The position numbers were made by a program, and so were the translations under genes. Below, piece after piece: positions 13,649 to 25,660 of a DNA stretch of 64,000 nucleotides. Position 1 is the first letter of the stretch, and every line of letters starts with the position of its first letter. Origin of the DNA: Phytoseiulus persimilis (taxonomy: Eukaryota; Arthropoda; Arachnida; Mesostigmata; Phytoseiidae); NCBI GenBank assembly GCA_037576195.1, contig CM075103.1:15810001-15874000 (forward strand), given 5' to 3'. The notes under the pieces were generated by a model. It saw nothing but the letters and a program-made list of their open reading frames with translations, searched no databases and was not told the DNA's origin.

Positions 13649-15844
13649 CCGATAATGTGCGTCCAATTGACATCGGTCATCGGCGTTGATTCTCGTTCCA
13701 ATCTCATGCACTGCACTGTTCGTCTGCGGTGGTCTGTCCGGAATTCGTTCGCTCGAGGAGCATCTCACTCGTCAGGAGCTGGAGTACGGCGTGCCGCACG
13801 CGTTCGATCACGGGCCTGAGGAAAGAGTCGTGGCTCTTGATTTCAATAAGCTGTGCAGTTTGTCCATTGGAAGGAGTTGAGCAAGAATGAATCAGTTTCC
13901 ATAAAGGACATGCTTTTTCGGCTACCCCGCCACAAGGAATCTGCCAGGAGAACAGCTCCTTGTCAGTGGTTCTCGAGAGGAGATTCAGGGAGGACGATGG
14001 AGAACGTTTGTACGGTTACTGCACCGAGTCTGACCGGGAACGTCGATTGCAGAAGAGCATGCGACCGAAAATGCGGTCTGTCTTCGGTATTGACAGAAGA
14101 AATAAATCTGTTCGCTCAGGCGTTCGTTCGTCGGTGGCTCTCACCGGAATCGGGCCCGAGCGACGTAGAAAATGATTGAGTGCCCTTCTGAAGGAGGCCA
14201 CCCAGATATGGGCTGATCTATCTTCCTCTGCGCCTATTTCCTCTTTTCTCGTCCTGATATACAGCGCTCGAGTTTCAGGTCTCGGTCGCCGTCGACCCCT
14301 GAGCCCCTCAGTCCGCGCATGTCCCTTCCGAAGCCCCTACGGAAGGAGTCATACCTCCCTCAAGTGATATCCGGACTCATCACTCATCGGAGCTTTGAGG
14401 ATCGATGTGCGTCTGTTTCGTCTGTGTCAACGTATCAATCGGTCGATGGCGGATCGGCTGAGACGTTCGGTATCGAGGTTCGACGTTATGACAGACATGT
14501 GCTCATGAGCATCCAAACACATCCGAAGTAGCTTCACGATGGCAGCGAGTGCATGACCCGTTATTTTGAATCCGTTGGATCTACTCTGTTCCGTGTCTCC
14601 CACCCCCCCGCTCTTCTTCCGTCGTGAGAGATCTGTTTTAAGTCTGCCTGAACTCTTCATTTCGACCGAATTGTTAACTGAGAACGATGCCGTTGTTTGA
14701 GATTCCTATGTACGCATAGAATGTATCTGCTTTCTGACCTCAAAACTTTCTGACGAGATCCGGGGAGCTCAGTAGAATCGCCAGAAATTTCGTTGGAAAT
14801 TCAATCGGACGAGTCCTTCGTTTGGAGCTCGTTGGCGGGTTCTTGATTTTTTTTGCCACCATCCAAGAGTATCGGTTAATTATAGTGATGCGAAGTGAAT
14901 TAAAAGGCGACGCGGTGACCTGAACGAATTGCTGGCTGCGCTAACTGAAGCGCTTTGACTCTGTGCCGGAACTTAATCGAAGCGTAGTTAGAACCCAAGT
15001 TTACGGTGAATTCAAAAAAATGGACGGTGAAACTAACGAACACATAAATCAGTCTATAGCGGAATATAATCGGACCCTCATCGAGTCTTCAGAACCACTA
15101 TGGCTAACGGCGGGGCAAACGTAAATGAGCGCGTCGAGTTATCTCCCAATCAAACAACGGTGACGAAAGGGAATCGAGTGATAAATATGAAATAGATGGA
15201 TCGATCTTCTGTGCTCATGAAACTTTGAGCAACTGAACCCTCCGTCGATCGGAAGGTCAAACGCGGTCAGCGCTTCATACAGGAGCTTCGATTAGCAAGT
15301 ATTGGCTTCTGTTCGGGATTGTTGTCCCTTCATGGACCCGGTCCCACGATGGAATCACGCGGCTACCTGTCTTATCGTGATTCGCCGCGATTTCTCTTAG
15401 TCCTTCAATAAACTGATCGGATCATTGTCGATGAACGGCGAATTCAGGAGGGTATGGCAGAACGGTGTCTGGAATTGGACCGGAGCTCGACCCCGTGTCA
15501 CTTGAGGTTTTCCAACGGTTGAAAAGTTGTCCAGTGATTAAACCAAATACCGACCCCTGCGACCCCGAAAGCATGATTAATCCTCTACCTCGATCCGCTT
15601 ATCGACAACCCTTCCCAGAGCGGAGCATTCCTTCAGCGGAGCTCACTCTCCTTCGGGTTCCTGTTGCCTGAGACGCTCGGACTTCCTCAGCACACCCTGG
15701 ACCTTGGGATCGAAGTCCCCACAATACGATTGAGAGGAATGTGTTGGTGGTGGAAAAGGAAGACCCGACTCGAATTGAGGGGAAGTCTGATTCGAACCCG
15801 AGGCTCATCATGCTGAATCAGAGGCTGCCCAACAGGGAGTATGT

Positions 15845-15871
15845 CCCCCCTGTTAGCCCCCCCCCTCCCCC
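15845..15871. repeat. Interrupted poly-C patch
   Basis: Three C-runs (6, 9 and 5 or more bases) lie within about 27 bp, separated by TGTTAG and T. The patch is low complexity, and the minus strand would be G-rich. Confidence 0.7.
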
Positions 15872-17717
15872 ATGCCTCTCGGAATATTCCTTCGCCACTA
15901 CGGAGTGATGAGAACTACCCGCATCTAGTCGGATTTCAGCCTGGAGACACGCCTCTCCTGAAGGTCGTCTTTCCGCAGATCCTCACACGCCAGAATCGGA
16001 GCGTGGCGAGAAGTTCAATAATCACCTGATTCCCCAACCCGAGCGCCACTCCGATGAACGGCGTTCTTTGGAGTCGCCTGCGGGCCGCATGGTCACTTGA
16101 CTGTAAAGCCGTTGTCCGTGGAACGAGCATTGCCGGGAAAAAAACCATAACGCTGTATAAAAACAGTTCAAACAAAAGTTGAGCATCAAGTTTAAATTCG
16201 AGTTAAGCAGACGAAATATCTGGAACGGCATTCTTCTTCATTGCAGAATGTGCCTCAAAAGAAGATAACGGTTTGATACCGAAACAAAAACCAGTCTCGC
16301 AGGGCGATATGACGACCATCGTTACCGGACGGAACCGGCAACGGTGGTTTCGGCTCGATCCCGTGGCTCAGCGATGTTACAATGGCTCGAGTCGAACGAT
16401 TGTGACGATCCGGATTCGAGCGGTCGTTTTCTCCCTATTTTTCAGAAGCTAATTGCGTTTAATCGCTGTAGATACTGCTGCTTGCGGAGCTTCCTCTCGT
16501 TGCTTGCGCCGGACCCAAAAATGTTACGACTCCACTAGGCAAACACTTGACGGGGGCGCTTTCGTTATTTTTCGGATCGCACCGGCGTGGTCCGAGGCCT
16601 TGCGGCTGAATGCATGCGAGCGACTCTGCTAGAGCGCGTTCTGGTTCACCACCGTTCAGTCCGGTCAGTAACTCACTCACCAGCACTGAAACACGACCAT
16701 CCGTCTTCGAGCTTAGAGGTGGCCTCAAAACGGTCAACGAAAGCGAATTCGCCAAGCGGTGTTCCATCTTTGTGCGTTGTCCCAACGTTACTACGTTCAT
16801 TCAAGATAACCACTGATAAGCTTCCAACCAACGGTTCCACTCTGTCGTATACCGATAGGGAGCTATAATATGACGACGACGAGATGACACCGATAAGCAA
16901 GAATGTCCCGACGGTCGCTTCTTTCAGCCCCGGGCTGAAATTCTAGCGGAAGATGCACAACATACGGAAAAACTCCAACAATCCCATGGCTATGGCCGAG
17001 AGTGTCATTGTCGCGACATGTTTCCGCGAATAGAATCAAGGGGAACGGGCCCTTCTCCGAACTCCGAGTAGGGGTCCTCGATTTTCTCCCAGGATTGTCG
17101 ACACCCCGCACCCTCGGAGGCTTCAAACGGTGACATCAGGTGATCGATGACCTTGAGGGAGTGGTTTTCAGCCTGACGAAGGCTGTATTGGGTCTACGTT
17201 CGATTGGTTTGAGGACCCATGCCCCTTCCGCCCCTCCTGCTCCCCAAGTCCAACGCTCACCGAGCGTGAACGGAAAACTCCATCGAACGACGGGCGCGGC
17301 GGCTGAAGGAAAGTGGACAGCAGGCGGCAAGGGACACGAATGGAACAGTATTTTAATTGTTTCCTTATCGGACTCAAAGCGGCTTCCACCAGGGGGTCTG
17401 TCGGTCCGGCAGCGATGTGATGTCACAATAGCCGCCGCTATCGCCGGATGCACGGACGGTGCGTGTGATTTTGGGTAGACTTCGCCGGTGAACGTATGTC
17501 GCTCAGGCGAATCGTGGCGAGGTTTGCACCATCTATGAATTGGAACGTGGGACTGGCGGAACCCTTACTCAGCGCGTTCATTGTCGGCGACGTCGCGATC
17601 CTCGCCGCGGCGACACGAGCCACAACGACGTCGTCGGTTTCCAATTGTTTTCCCTGAACGAAGCCTTCGAGGCCGGCATCGACGTTGAGGACGCCGCATC
17701 GGCCCAACTTTAAGATG

Positions 17718-17733
17718 AGCAGCAGCAGCAGCA
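17718..17733. repeat. (AGC)n microsatellite
   Basis: Five uninterrupted AGC/CAG trinucleotide units. No coding frame here is convincing, so I treat it as a simple repeat. Confidence 0.8.
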
Positions 17734-20700
17734 TCCTTTCTGTTTGACTTTGGGCGCTGCAATTTACCGGTTCTCGGCGGCGCGGCAGCGTTCACATCAG
17801 AACAAAGCACGGTCGACAACGGACCCGAAGAGAAGAGCGTTTTGCCTCCTCTTCCTCCTCGTTCATAAATCTTCATCACAAGTTTTCAGCGGCGCAGCGT
17901 CGGACACCAGCGACTGGCGATCATTCAGAACGGGAACTCCATGCAAACGGGTGTGCTGATCGCGGTCGAGCTCTCGGCCTGTTCTCCAGCTCCCTGACTT
18001 CTGACCGTTGACACATCTGTCCACATGTACGCGGACTGTTGCAATAGGGATTGCGCCCATCAAGGCATCGAGTCCGCGCCCTAACGGCAGCCAATAACGG
18101 TAATGTCCCCGTCACGTGTCTTCCTCCACAGCCGGTTGCGGTGACTCCAGTACGACTGGAACCTGGGGAGGGAAAGGACAACCGAGAACATTTTTCCTTT
18201 TGCAGATTGATCAATGAGGCAGGAATACAGTCCAATACTTGAACAACTCGGCTTCTGCGGTAGGAAACTATCACAACTCCCACCAGAAGGAGAACGGGTC
18301 CACGACCGCAGTGCAGCGTTCCGAAGTGTTCAACTACACAATGAATTTCAAGGCGATCTCCAAATTCATTGACGGAGAGATGGGTTGTTCCTTGCCGGCT
18401 TCCCTCTTCGGAGGCCGCAGTTGGCTTCGAGATCTGTTGTGAGGTTCGCCCGAAGAGAACGCGAACTCTCAACACCGTTCTCTGAGTGGGAGGATCAGCG
18501 CTGAGGGCTGAAATTGCAGCTCACCCTACGATTCCGGCGCGAGAGCGCTCCAGAAAGGAGGCAATGAACTCTCACTCGTCTCGTCGGTCGAATTCCGGCT
18601 AGTGAGGAAATATTGCAGTATGAGATCGGAGCCACGCTGAAACAAAAGTGGCGACGAGCTTGTTTCATCTCAGGGCGGAAACGTCGAGTGAAGCACTGTG
18701 TGAACCTCACCTGACACGCAACGACTCTCCATTCCGGCCAGCTGCAGCAGCAACAGCATCGAATGAAGAAAATCGGTGGAATCGATTGGATGTCTCCTTA
18801 TCGAGTATTCATCAATCGCCGCGTTCTATCGTTGCTCTCCGCATCGGTATTCTTCACAATCCCCAATACTGCGTCAATGATTCTTAGCAGTAGTGTCCAG
18901 CGTTCCATACGGCCGAGATTGTTCGTCACCTAGAGTTGATCTGACAAAGATTAGCAGCCTCACGCGGATCTACGGTCAATTCCTGGTTTCTCGACGTAGT
19001 GATATAATTCAGATGATACCCTCAGTTCCAGCATACGTTGAAGCGCATCTTGAAATGACGGATACTTTGTTTGACGCGGATGGTCGTGACGTGTGGTCAG
19101 TTTCCCGGTTTCCCCCTACCGCTGAAAAGGAGTACGTAGAGTGCATATTGAGAAGATGTTTGAGTCGTTTAGGTTGAGACAGCCCCTTCTCGACATCGCT
19201 TTGAGCTGTGGTGAAACGAATTTCTTGTGGTGTGAATAGAAACACATTCTGAGGAAACGTGAAGTGGAGCGCTCCTCTCAATGAACGATTTGCGGCTCTA
19301 TCGATTCGAGCAGCTGCGGAACATCTCTGTTCTGAGAAAAGTCATGCAGTTTACCGGATTCATTGGAGTCCGGTCGGAGCTAGAAAAATCAGCACCAACT
19401 CGATCATCGCAAGGAGGATGGATGGTTTGAAAGGGAGAATCGATTAGAAGGAGCAGTTTATTCGAGTGGAGCCGGGGTTCATGTGTTGCTTCCTCCTTTA
19501 GGAGAAATCGCAGACGTCAACAGACTTGTCCAAGGAGAGATAAGCGTCGGCTCCAATTACGCCGCCTGGATACTTAAGTCTTGAATTTATGAGCTATTAC
19601 TCTGGCAGTGCTACGCTGGAGCTGGCGGTGATGATGGCGGTGGCCGTTCGCCGTTTTGCATCTGAGCGGGACCAGGTCGAAACTGAGGAGATTCTCGAAG
19701 CAAATAAAAAGATGAAACGTGCCACATGTTCAGCGAGAGAAGGAAAACTCATGAGATCCGCTGGTAGATACTGCTGGTAGAACGCTTCTCCCCACGGTGG
19801 CATCCGCGAACTTTGACTGATATTCGGGAACGGATTAAATGGGAAGCGAAGAAAATGAAATACCGCGGCTTGAGGAGAGACTAAACGAGGTTTGTCGCTG
19901 GAGGCTCTCCAAGCGATCCGGTTGTTTCATATGATGGGCGGCGCCATCTTCCAATGGCTCGAGAAAACGTTCGCTGGGTGGCTCTCCTGGGGATCCCAGG
20001 AGATCGCTCGAGTCTACATATCGCCGAGGAGACGATGCTCGCCGGAGAGCTCGGTCAAAGAGGTTCCCGGCAATGACTGTGTATGATCGACGGTTGACGC
20101 CCATCTTCGTTTCGCTTTCCAAAACGATCCCGATTGATCATCGCACGCGGCGATGGCGGCGCCAGGGTCAGGGCCCTCGGAGTCGCGAGCCGCCATCTGA
20201 ACCCATGCATTTACGTCTGGTGCACCGAAAATTCCGAAATGCCTCCGGGCTTCACAATATAAACCTGTTACCGATCCTGCTGTCCATGCTCCACGGGATG
20301 GACGAAATCAAGGAACCATTCTTCCCGTAAGAGCCAGCGGCGCGGGATCGAAACCTCCTCCGCGGACTGAGAGTGGATCGCCCGATGAGGACGGCCCCAG
20401 GAGGGCCGCGCGCAGGTGCTCGGGTATTCCCGGCCCCTGGGCCGTCTCGTGGACACCAAACCAGCAGAAAACCTCCCACGGTGTTCAGGGTTTGCATGGG
20501 AAGGGAAACGAGTCCGGACCGGAGTCGAATACCTTCCTACTGGAATAATGCCTTTCAACGGTATTTTGATGAGCATAATGAAATTTCACCAATTCATTCC
20601 TCTTTTTTCTCGGAAGCGGTAGACCATGGTAATTTTGGTAACGGGCTCGCGAACGAGCGACTGGAAAGTCCATGTAATATCGAATTTCGCTGTGCAATTC

Positions 20701-22277
20701 ACGCAGAAAAAATAAAGTAGTTGCTGCCCCACGCTCATCCGACAACTCACAGAAATATCAGCTGCGTTGATGACCGCGTTTCCCTCCTCGTTTTCGAAAT
20801 ATTTATTTAATACCCACTTGATCCGCTGGGAGCTTCGCTGAGAGAGCAACGAGGAGAAAATAATTTGCTCTCACAAGAGAACCGTTGGAGTGATGGATCT
20901 TCTTGATGACATTGTTTGACTGGTTGACTCCGATTTGACCGGAGGGGGGCGCTAGTTTTTCTCTAGAATTTCTATCCGCCGGGATTCGCTGCAATCGAAT
21001 TTTCATTTCCACCCACGGGCGGTACTTCAAGAGGGGTCCGACGTTCGAGTTAGTGGTCAACTCAAAAAAAGCTCTCCAGGAACCCTGATGCAAGACATAA
21101 TTGGTGTACCCAGTGTACAGTATCAAGGAAGTGTTCAAACATCATGGTTCTTTCTACAGAACATTGTGGCAGCGTTTCTCGATCTTATCGTTGATGATTG
21201 GCTTTAGATAGCTTCGGAGAAACGGCATCGGAGGAAAATTTCCGACCGCAGGAAATCTCTCTGAGAGAAAAAGCGTAGGATCCTGTCAGTTTCGAGAAGG
21301 TCGAAGCCGTCTGTGGAGCATCGGCCAGATCAGAGTGGGTTGAAAGGCGAGAAATCCTGGTCTCGAATCAAGAAACTTCGTTTCTCTGTTCGAGTCACCA
21401 TGTTGACATTCGAAATTGCCCCTTCAGTCCAAGCGAATAGGGAAGAGTTGAGCCGAAGGGCAAAGGCCGACAGAAGCTACACTTGGCAATTTGCCAGCAT
21501 TGATTCCCCGTTAAGAGGTTTAAGGAGCCGGACCGCTGAGTGAGTGTGTGCGTGATTGACGCCATTCCGGCGGATGATGGACAATGAATTTCGTGAAAAA
21601 AGCAATCTAACTCTCCGCTGAACGACCGCGAAAGCATCGACCAGGGTTGGGTTGCCGTCGTCGACAGAGGCTCAAGGATGCTTGGCCGCTCAGCTCAATC
21701 TTCTGCAGCCGGACGGACCCCGCGCCAAATTAAAAACCTAAAGGGTGAACCAAATGAAGATATCAAGAAGCGCCGGCATAAGATTACGTAGAGGAGTGGA
21801 CGTCATAAATTCTGCGCCGCCTGACGTCTCATTCTTCGGCGTGTCTCCAACGAGTGCTTCTTTTTTTTTTACACAAAGAAGGGGTGCTTGCTCGTTTGCT
21901 CGTTGGCAACCTTCTCCGAAGTCGTGATTTTCTGAGAAAATGTTCTGGTCCGTTCACACTTGAGAGGCGAAATCCACTCGGCATGCGGAGCGATGTTCGA
22001 ACGGATCCCTCAACGCATTCCCGCACAGTTCGCAGGCAGAGAATTGTCCTCTTCCCGCATCATGCGGGGAGCTTTTCCCGTTCTGGATAATGCTCGAATC
22101 GTCGAAGTTTTATAGAGCTTGCCTCCTGTCGAAAGAAGAAAAACTCTTTACGTCGGTGTCACGAACCCTGTCTTCCAGTGGTAAGCCGATGGTCAGCCAC
22201 TTTGCATCGAGAGGAAATTTTCGAGGTGGTCAGCTGGTGTAGCGTCGATGATCTTGTTCCAAGCCCGGTCCGCTCAT

Positions 22278-22634
22278 TCAGCGCCCAACATCGCCATAAA
22301 ACGTTATAAAATCAAGGGGCGCATGTTTGTCGAAGAACGCGATAAACTTTTGATCGGCTTCGTGCCCGAAATTTGATGATACAACATTTTCCGCCGTGTT
22401 GAGCAAGGGCCCCAATGTGAGCCCCAGCTCGATTCGATTCGGGCGAAAGTCGATCGCCTGGCACGGAGCTTGAGTCAGCAGCTTTGCGAACTGACATAGC
22501 CCGACCGAATGAAGTCTGCCACGGCCCAGAGCATGATTCTCTATTGATGACGCCCGAGCCAATCGAGCCTTTATCTCGCGTGCCCGGGATCGCCGCATGC
22601 CGTCACTCGTTTGATTGAATTGAACCATCTCCAT
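22278..22634 (-). CDS. 118-codon minus-strand open frame, unrecognised
   Basis: The frame starts at an AUG (22634) that directly follows an in-frame TGA, and it ends at TGA (22278-22280). Residues about 15-30 are arginine-rich (RRSRAREIKARLARAS). The second half has mixed hydrophobic and acidic character, ending in FFDKHAPLDFITFYGDVGR. By hand count about 56% of codons end in G or C. It lies 67 bp downstream, on the same strand, of the larger frame at 22702-23283, so the two could be parts of one decayed or intron-containing gene. I recognise no domain. A frame of this size is not rare by chance. Confidence 0.15.
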   Translation of the reverse strand: MEMVQFNQTSDGMRRSRAREIKARLARASSIENHALGRGRLHSVGLCQFAKLLTQAPCQAIDFRPNRIELGLTLGPLLNTAENVVSSNFGHEADQKFIAFFDKHAPLDFITFYGDVGR

Positions 22635-22701
22635 TCACGAGCTTTCTTCTGTCTGTTCTACCCGGATATTCTATTCCGGAATTGGCGATTCCCGTTCTTC
22701 G

Positions 22702-23283
22702 TCACTCCGTGCCATTTCTCGGGTCAAGAATTGCACAGATCGGTTCCGCGAACTTCTCGAGGAAGAAGGTGTCAGAAATGGCAACCGTCGCCTCGGGTTC
22801 CATCGACGGGAGGTCTTTTGAGCAGGCGAGCGGGCAGCCGTAGGACCGCAAACGGAACTCGGAAACGACCGCGTCCGATTTCTCATCCCTTGCATGCTGA
22901 GGACCAGGCAAATCCTTTGTGTATTTGTATATCACATCGATATCATGCTCGTTTCGATTGTCCACGATTACCGTGACGGTCAGTCTCGATTGTGGACCGG
23001 GAGTACGGGTTCGGAGTTCAACTTCTCGCCGTTGAAGAGACTTTTGTGTTTGTGATCGAGCCCAGAGCGAGATCTTCGCGGTTCCTCCTCCCTCGGTGAG
23101 CCTGTCGGCATTCCGAATCGCTCCCAGATTTTGGGTACTCTTAAAAGGCAGAGAGTCCAACGTGCGGAACGTCAGAGGAACTGCCGATGATAGTCTGTGC
23201 GAATACGAGCTCACATCGTAATGTGGATCATGTAGGGCATTTCTCCAACTGTAGGGCATGCCCCGCCAAACTCCAAACTTCAT
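22702..23283 (-). CDS. 193-codon minus-strand open frame, coding-like, unrecognised
   Basis: From the first in-frame AUG (23283) the frame runs 193 codons to TGA. It stays open upstream to 23433 without another AUG. The middle contains a beta-strand-like segment (RLTVTVIVDNRNEHDIDVIY). The last third has four cysteines and ends in FLEKFAEPICAILDPRNGTE. Of the last 71 codons I counted about 69% ending in G or C, well above the regional base composition; this supports real or former coding. A shorter AUG frame (23515-23228) overlaps it in another frame, with a 31-codon frame (23567-23472) upstream. Consecutive coding-like pieces in different frames would fit a frameshifted pseudogene or an exon cluster. 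I cannot name a family. This is one of the two best non-transposon candidates in the window. Confidence 0.25.
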   Translation of the reverse strand: MKFGVWRGMPYSWRNALHDPHYDVSSYSHRLSSAVPLTFRTLDSLPFKSTQNLGAIRNADRLTEGGGTAKISLWARSQTQKSLQRREVELRTRTPGPQSRLTVTVIVDNRNEHDIDVIYKYTKDLPGPQHARDEKSDAVVSEFRLRSYGCPLACSKDLPSMEPEATVAISDTFFLEKFAEPICAILDPRNGTE

Positions 23284-23599
23284 CGAAGGTTGTCGCCCAG
23301 TTGAGTGCCCGTCGATCGTAGGGCATACGGTTCCCGGAACCGTCCCGCAATTCGACCCTGTCGCCCGGAGAATCGCTGAGGTCTGCTTGGGGGAAACCGC
23401 GAAGATTGCGTCGCATCTCGGCACGAGGAACACGATTGAGCATTAGTTGTTGCTCTCGATCCCCGAGTTTATCAGTCTCTCGGATAGAGTGTGTCCGGAG
23501 TGGCTGAGAGTGCATTCAGCTGTGTTTCATTCGCGATCGAGGTCGAGTTGGACTTTCGAGTCTTCATGACTAGCCCCCATCGGGTTCCGCGCTCGAATC

Positions 23600-24850
23600 A
23601 TCGTCACAAGGATTCAAGTTCGCTCTTATCGAGAACTGCGATCGTTAAGAGCCCGTCGGAGAACGAGGAACTTCAATCGCTACGGATTCACGACCATCCG
23701 GCTTTCCTGAAAACTGTCACAACCAGACGTCGACCGGAATCTTGATTCTGGAAGTCAGGCAAGCGGCAACCAATCTCGGAATCGTTTACGCACCGGAGCA
23801 AGAACAGCCGGCGTCCGAGTCGCCCAATAGTTCCGCTCAGCCCTGCGTCTCGTCGGAGAGCTCAGGTCGGAATGCCGGCTCACGATGTCACGGTTTTCCT
23901 CCTCGATAGCAAATCGACTCGGCGCCTCGCAAGGCTGCTCAGCCTTTCTCCTGGCGGAAAGTTGTTCGCGGACGTCTTGCGGCTCGGTTGGGCGCCTACT
24001 TGCCCGACTGCTGTTGGAGCTAGCATCCGACCGACCGACGGACAGGCCTGTTCCGCGCTCGTTCATAATCGCGAGAGCTGAATCGATAAAGGAATAAATT
24101 TGAATAATGGAACAACATTTTCACCGCGAACAAGCCAACCGAATCAAAATCCATTACCGCTGTTGCCGAAATGTTCCGAAGGTCCTCCTCTTCCCGACGC
24201 GCCGTAGACTGTGGCGCCCGCTGTGGCCGCATCCGAAAGTTCGGGCTCCCCTTGATTCTCAAACGGCGAGGAAGGAGAAAGCTGCTTCTCTACATGAATC
24301 CCCAAGTATCGTTCGGCTGTTTTCAGCGAGGAAATCCGCGTGGGAAGACACTTCATTAAGTGATGCTCAAATTCCACCTCCGTCGTCTCCGCTGTTCTGA
24401 TTCGTTCCATGCGGTTCCTGGCCCTCAACGGCTCTGGGTGGTTTGAGAATTTTGATCCGATCGAGTACCGTTGTGGTTTTGGGAGGTGAGCAAAGGTATC
24501 GGAAGAATACTTCTGCTGCGCCGGCGTACCTCGGCGACATCTTCAATGGGGGAAACATCCAGTTTTCCATCGGAGACTTTCAATCGTTCTCGGAACTGAG
24601 CGAACCGTGAGCTCGTCGTGTAGAAAGAAACCACGTCCTCTCCGACCACTGTCTGAAAACTGATCAAAGCTTCTCCTTCTGCCAAAACTGACATCTGAAT
24701 ATCCGGTTTCCATCAGTCATGTCCATTCATTTGTCGGTACATTCGTATGATGGTTTATTCGCCGAATGTCCCACCTAGGGAATTCGTTCGTTCTCGACTC
24801 TAAGCCGAGGAAGAGACGACAGTTTGGAATCGTTACAACATTCTCAAAGC
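23600..24850. other. Region between the unrecognised frames and the LINE
   Basis: No recognised gene. The minus strand holds an AUG-started frame at 24694-24425 (89 codons). Its first 55 codons (MSVLAEGEALISFQTVVGED...) are acidic and hydrophobic and look protein-like. They are followed by a donor-like GAG|GTACGC, and the first AUG is preceded by ATTCAG, an acceptor-like string without a good pyrimidine tract. It could be an exon of the same strand as the frames at 22.3-23.6 kb, but the evidence is weak. Confidence 0.35.
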
Positions 24851-24852
24851 AC

Positions 24853-24936
24853 GGTAGAATAGAAGTCTACTTTCGAACTATTATAACGCTTGTTCCGGCA
24901 TTCTTCAGCACTTTTCGACCCGGAAAAGATGTTTGA
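24853..24936. repeat. Diverged 84-bp direct repeat, left copy
   Basis: This segment aligns without gaps to 25767-25850. I counted about 57 of 84 identical positions (about 68%). Shared blocks include GGTAGAATA, TTCCGGCAT and TTCAGCA. Chance would give about 21 matches, so the homology is real. The copies flank the younger LINE insertion; without the LINE their spacing would be roughly 190 bp, suggesting an old tandem duplication later split by the element. The LINE open frame reads through the end of this copy, so the first residues of that frame are flank-derived. Confidence 0.75.
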
Positions 24937-24949
24937 TTTTTTTTCCCGG

Positions 24950-25543
24950 AATTCGCGGCCATCGGAGCTCGAGAAACATAGATGGCCAAAACTGATCCTA
25001 GAGGCAATGGAAACGTGCAACATATTTAGCTTAGCATACAAGAGAATGCTACACCTCAAGAGAATGTACGAATGCGAGAACATAGAGGCTCCGAAATCGA
25101 CAGGAGGTGGTAGAAGCTGGAAATTCTTCCGCAAAGAGGTGGAAGAACAAATAAATGCATATATGGACAAGGATTGGAAAGAAGGAATGGAAAGTAAATC
25201 CAGCCTAGAAAGATATAGGAAACACAAGAGGCAGAAAGGCACGATTGATCATATATATGACAACTCCAGAGGGAGCACGCTCATAGCCAGTGCAAGAGCG
25301 GGCTTCCTGAACACCAACTCTTTCAGAACAAGATTCGAAGGAGGAGATGGTAAATGTGTGTTATGCGGACATCACACAGAGTCCCTAGAACACGTGATAA
25401 TGGAGTGCAATGAAGAACAGCGGAATGAAGCGGAGATCTGCAGAAGACTAGGCCTACATGAAGACTCAACGAGGGGAACACCGACGAACGATCCTAACCA
25501 GCAGAGTGTACTCGCCCCCGCGTACGGGGTTTCTGACATATAA
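24950..25543 (+). pseudogene. LINE ORF2 C-terminal fragment with zinc-knuckle
   Basis: The open frame extends upstream to 24890 through non-LINE flank and ends at TAA (25541-25543). Element sequence covers roughly the last 195 codons. In order it contains a charged, lysine-rich segment (KHKRQKG), the motif IYDNSRGSTLIASARAGFLN, and a C-x2-C-x6-H-x4-C-type knuckle beginning CVLCGHHTESLEH. A short tail ends in APAYGVSDI. The motif order matches the region after the reverse-transcriptase thumb in many arachnid LINEs. The stop lies inside the first 91-bp repeat unit. No internal stop or frameshift is visible, so the copy is fairly young, or at least this part is well preserved. It lacks the catalytic domains and is a truncated gene. 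Confidence 0.88.
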
Positions 25544-25648
25544 CAAAGTGTATATGGCAACGAGGGGAACACCGACGAACGATCCTAACCAGCAGAGTGT
25601 ACTCGCCCCCGCGTACGGGGTTTCTGACATATAACAAAGTGTATATGG
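25467..25648 (+). repeat. Exact 91-bp tandem duplication in the LINE 3' end
   Basis: Unit one (25467-25557) and unit two (25558-25648) both run from CAACGAGGGG to GTGTATATGG and appear identical base for base. The unit carries the last 25 codons, the stop codon, and a small hairpin. That hairpin is CCCCG-CGTA-CGGGG, at 25516-25529 and again at 25607-25620. The period is not a multiple of three, and the second copy lies after the stop, so only the first copy is in frame. Perfect identity means the duplication is recent or that it was copied with the element. Confidence 0.95.
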
Positions 25649-25660
25649 CAAGAAATGGTT

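Larger units (their letters stand above)
13700..22270. other. Stretch without recognisable genes
   Basis: Only short, frame-scattered open frames occur on both strands. A poly-C-rich patch lies at 15845-15871 and an (AGC)n microsatellite at 17718-17733. No transposase, reverse transcriptase, RNA gene or long repeat was seen. AATAAA-like strings occur without an associated coding frame and are not interpreted. Confidence 0.55.
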
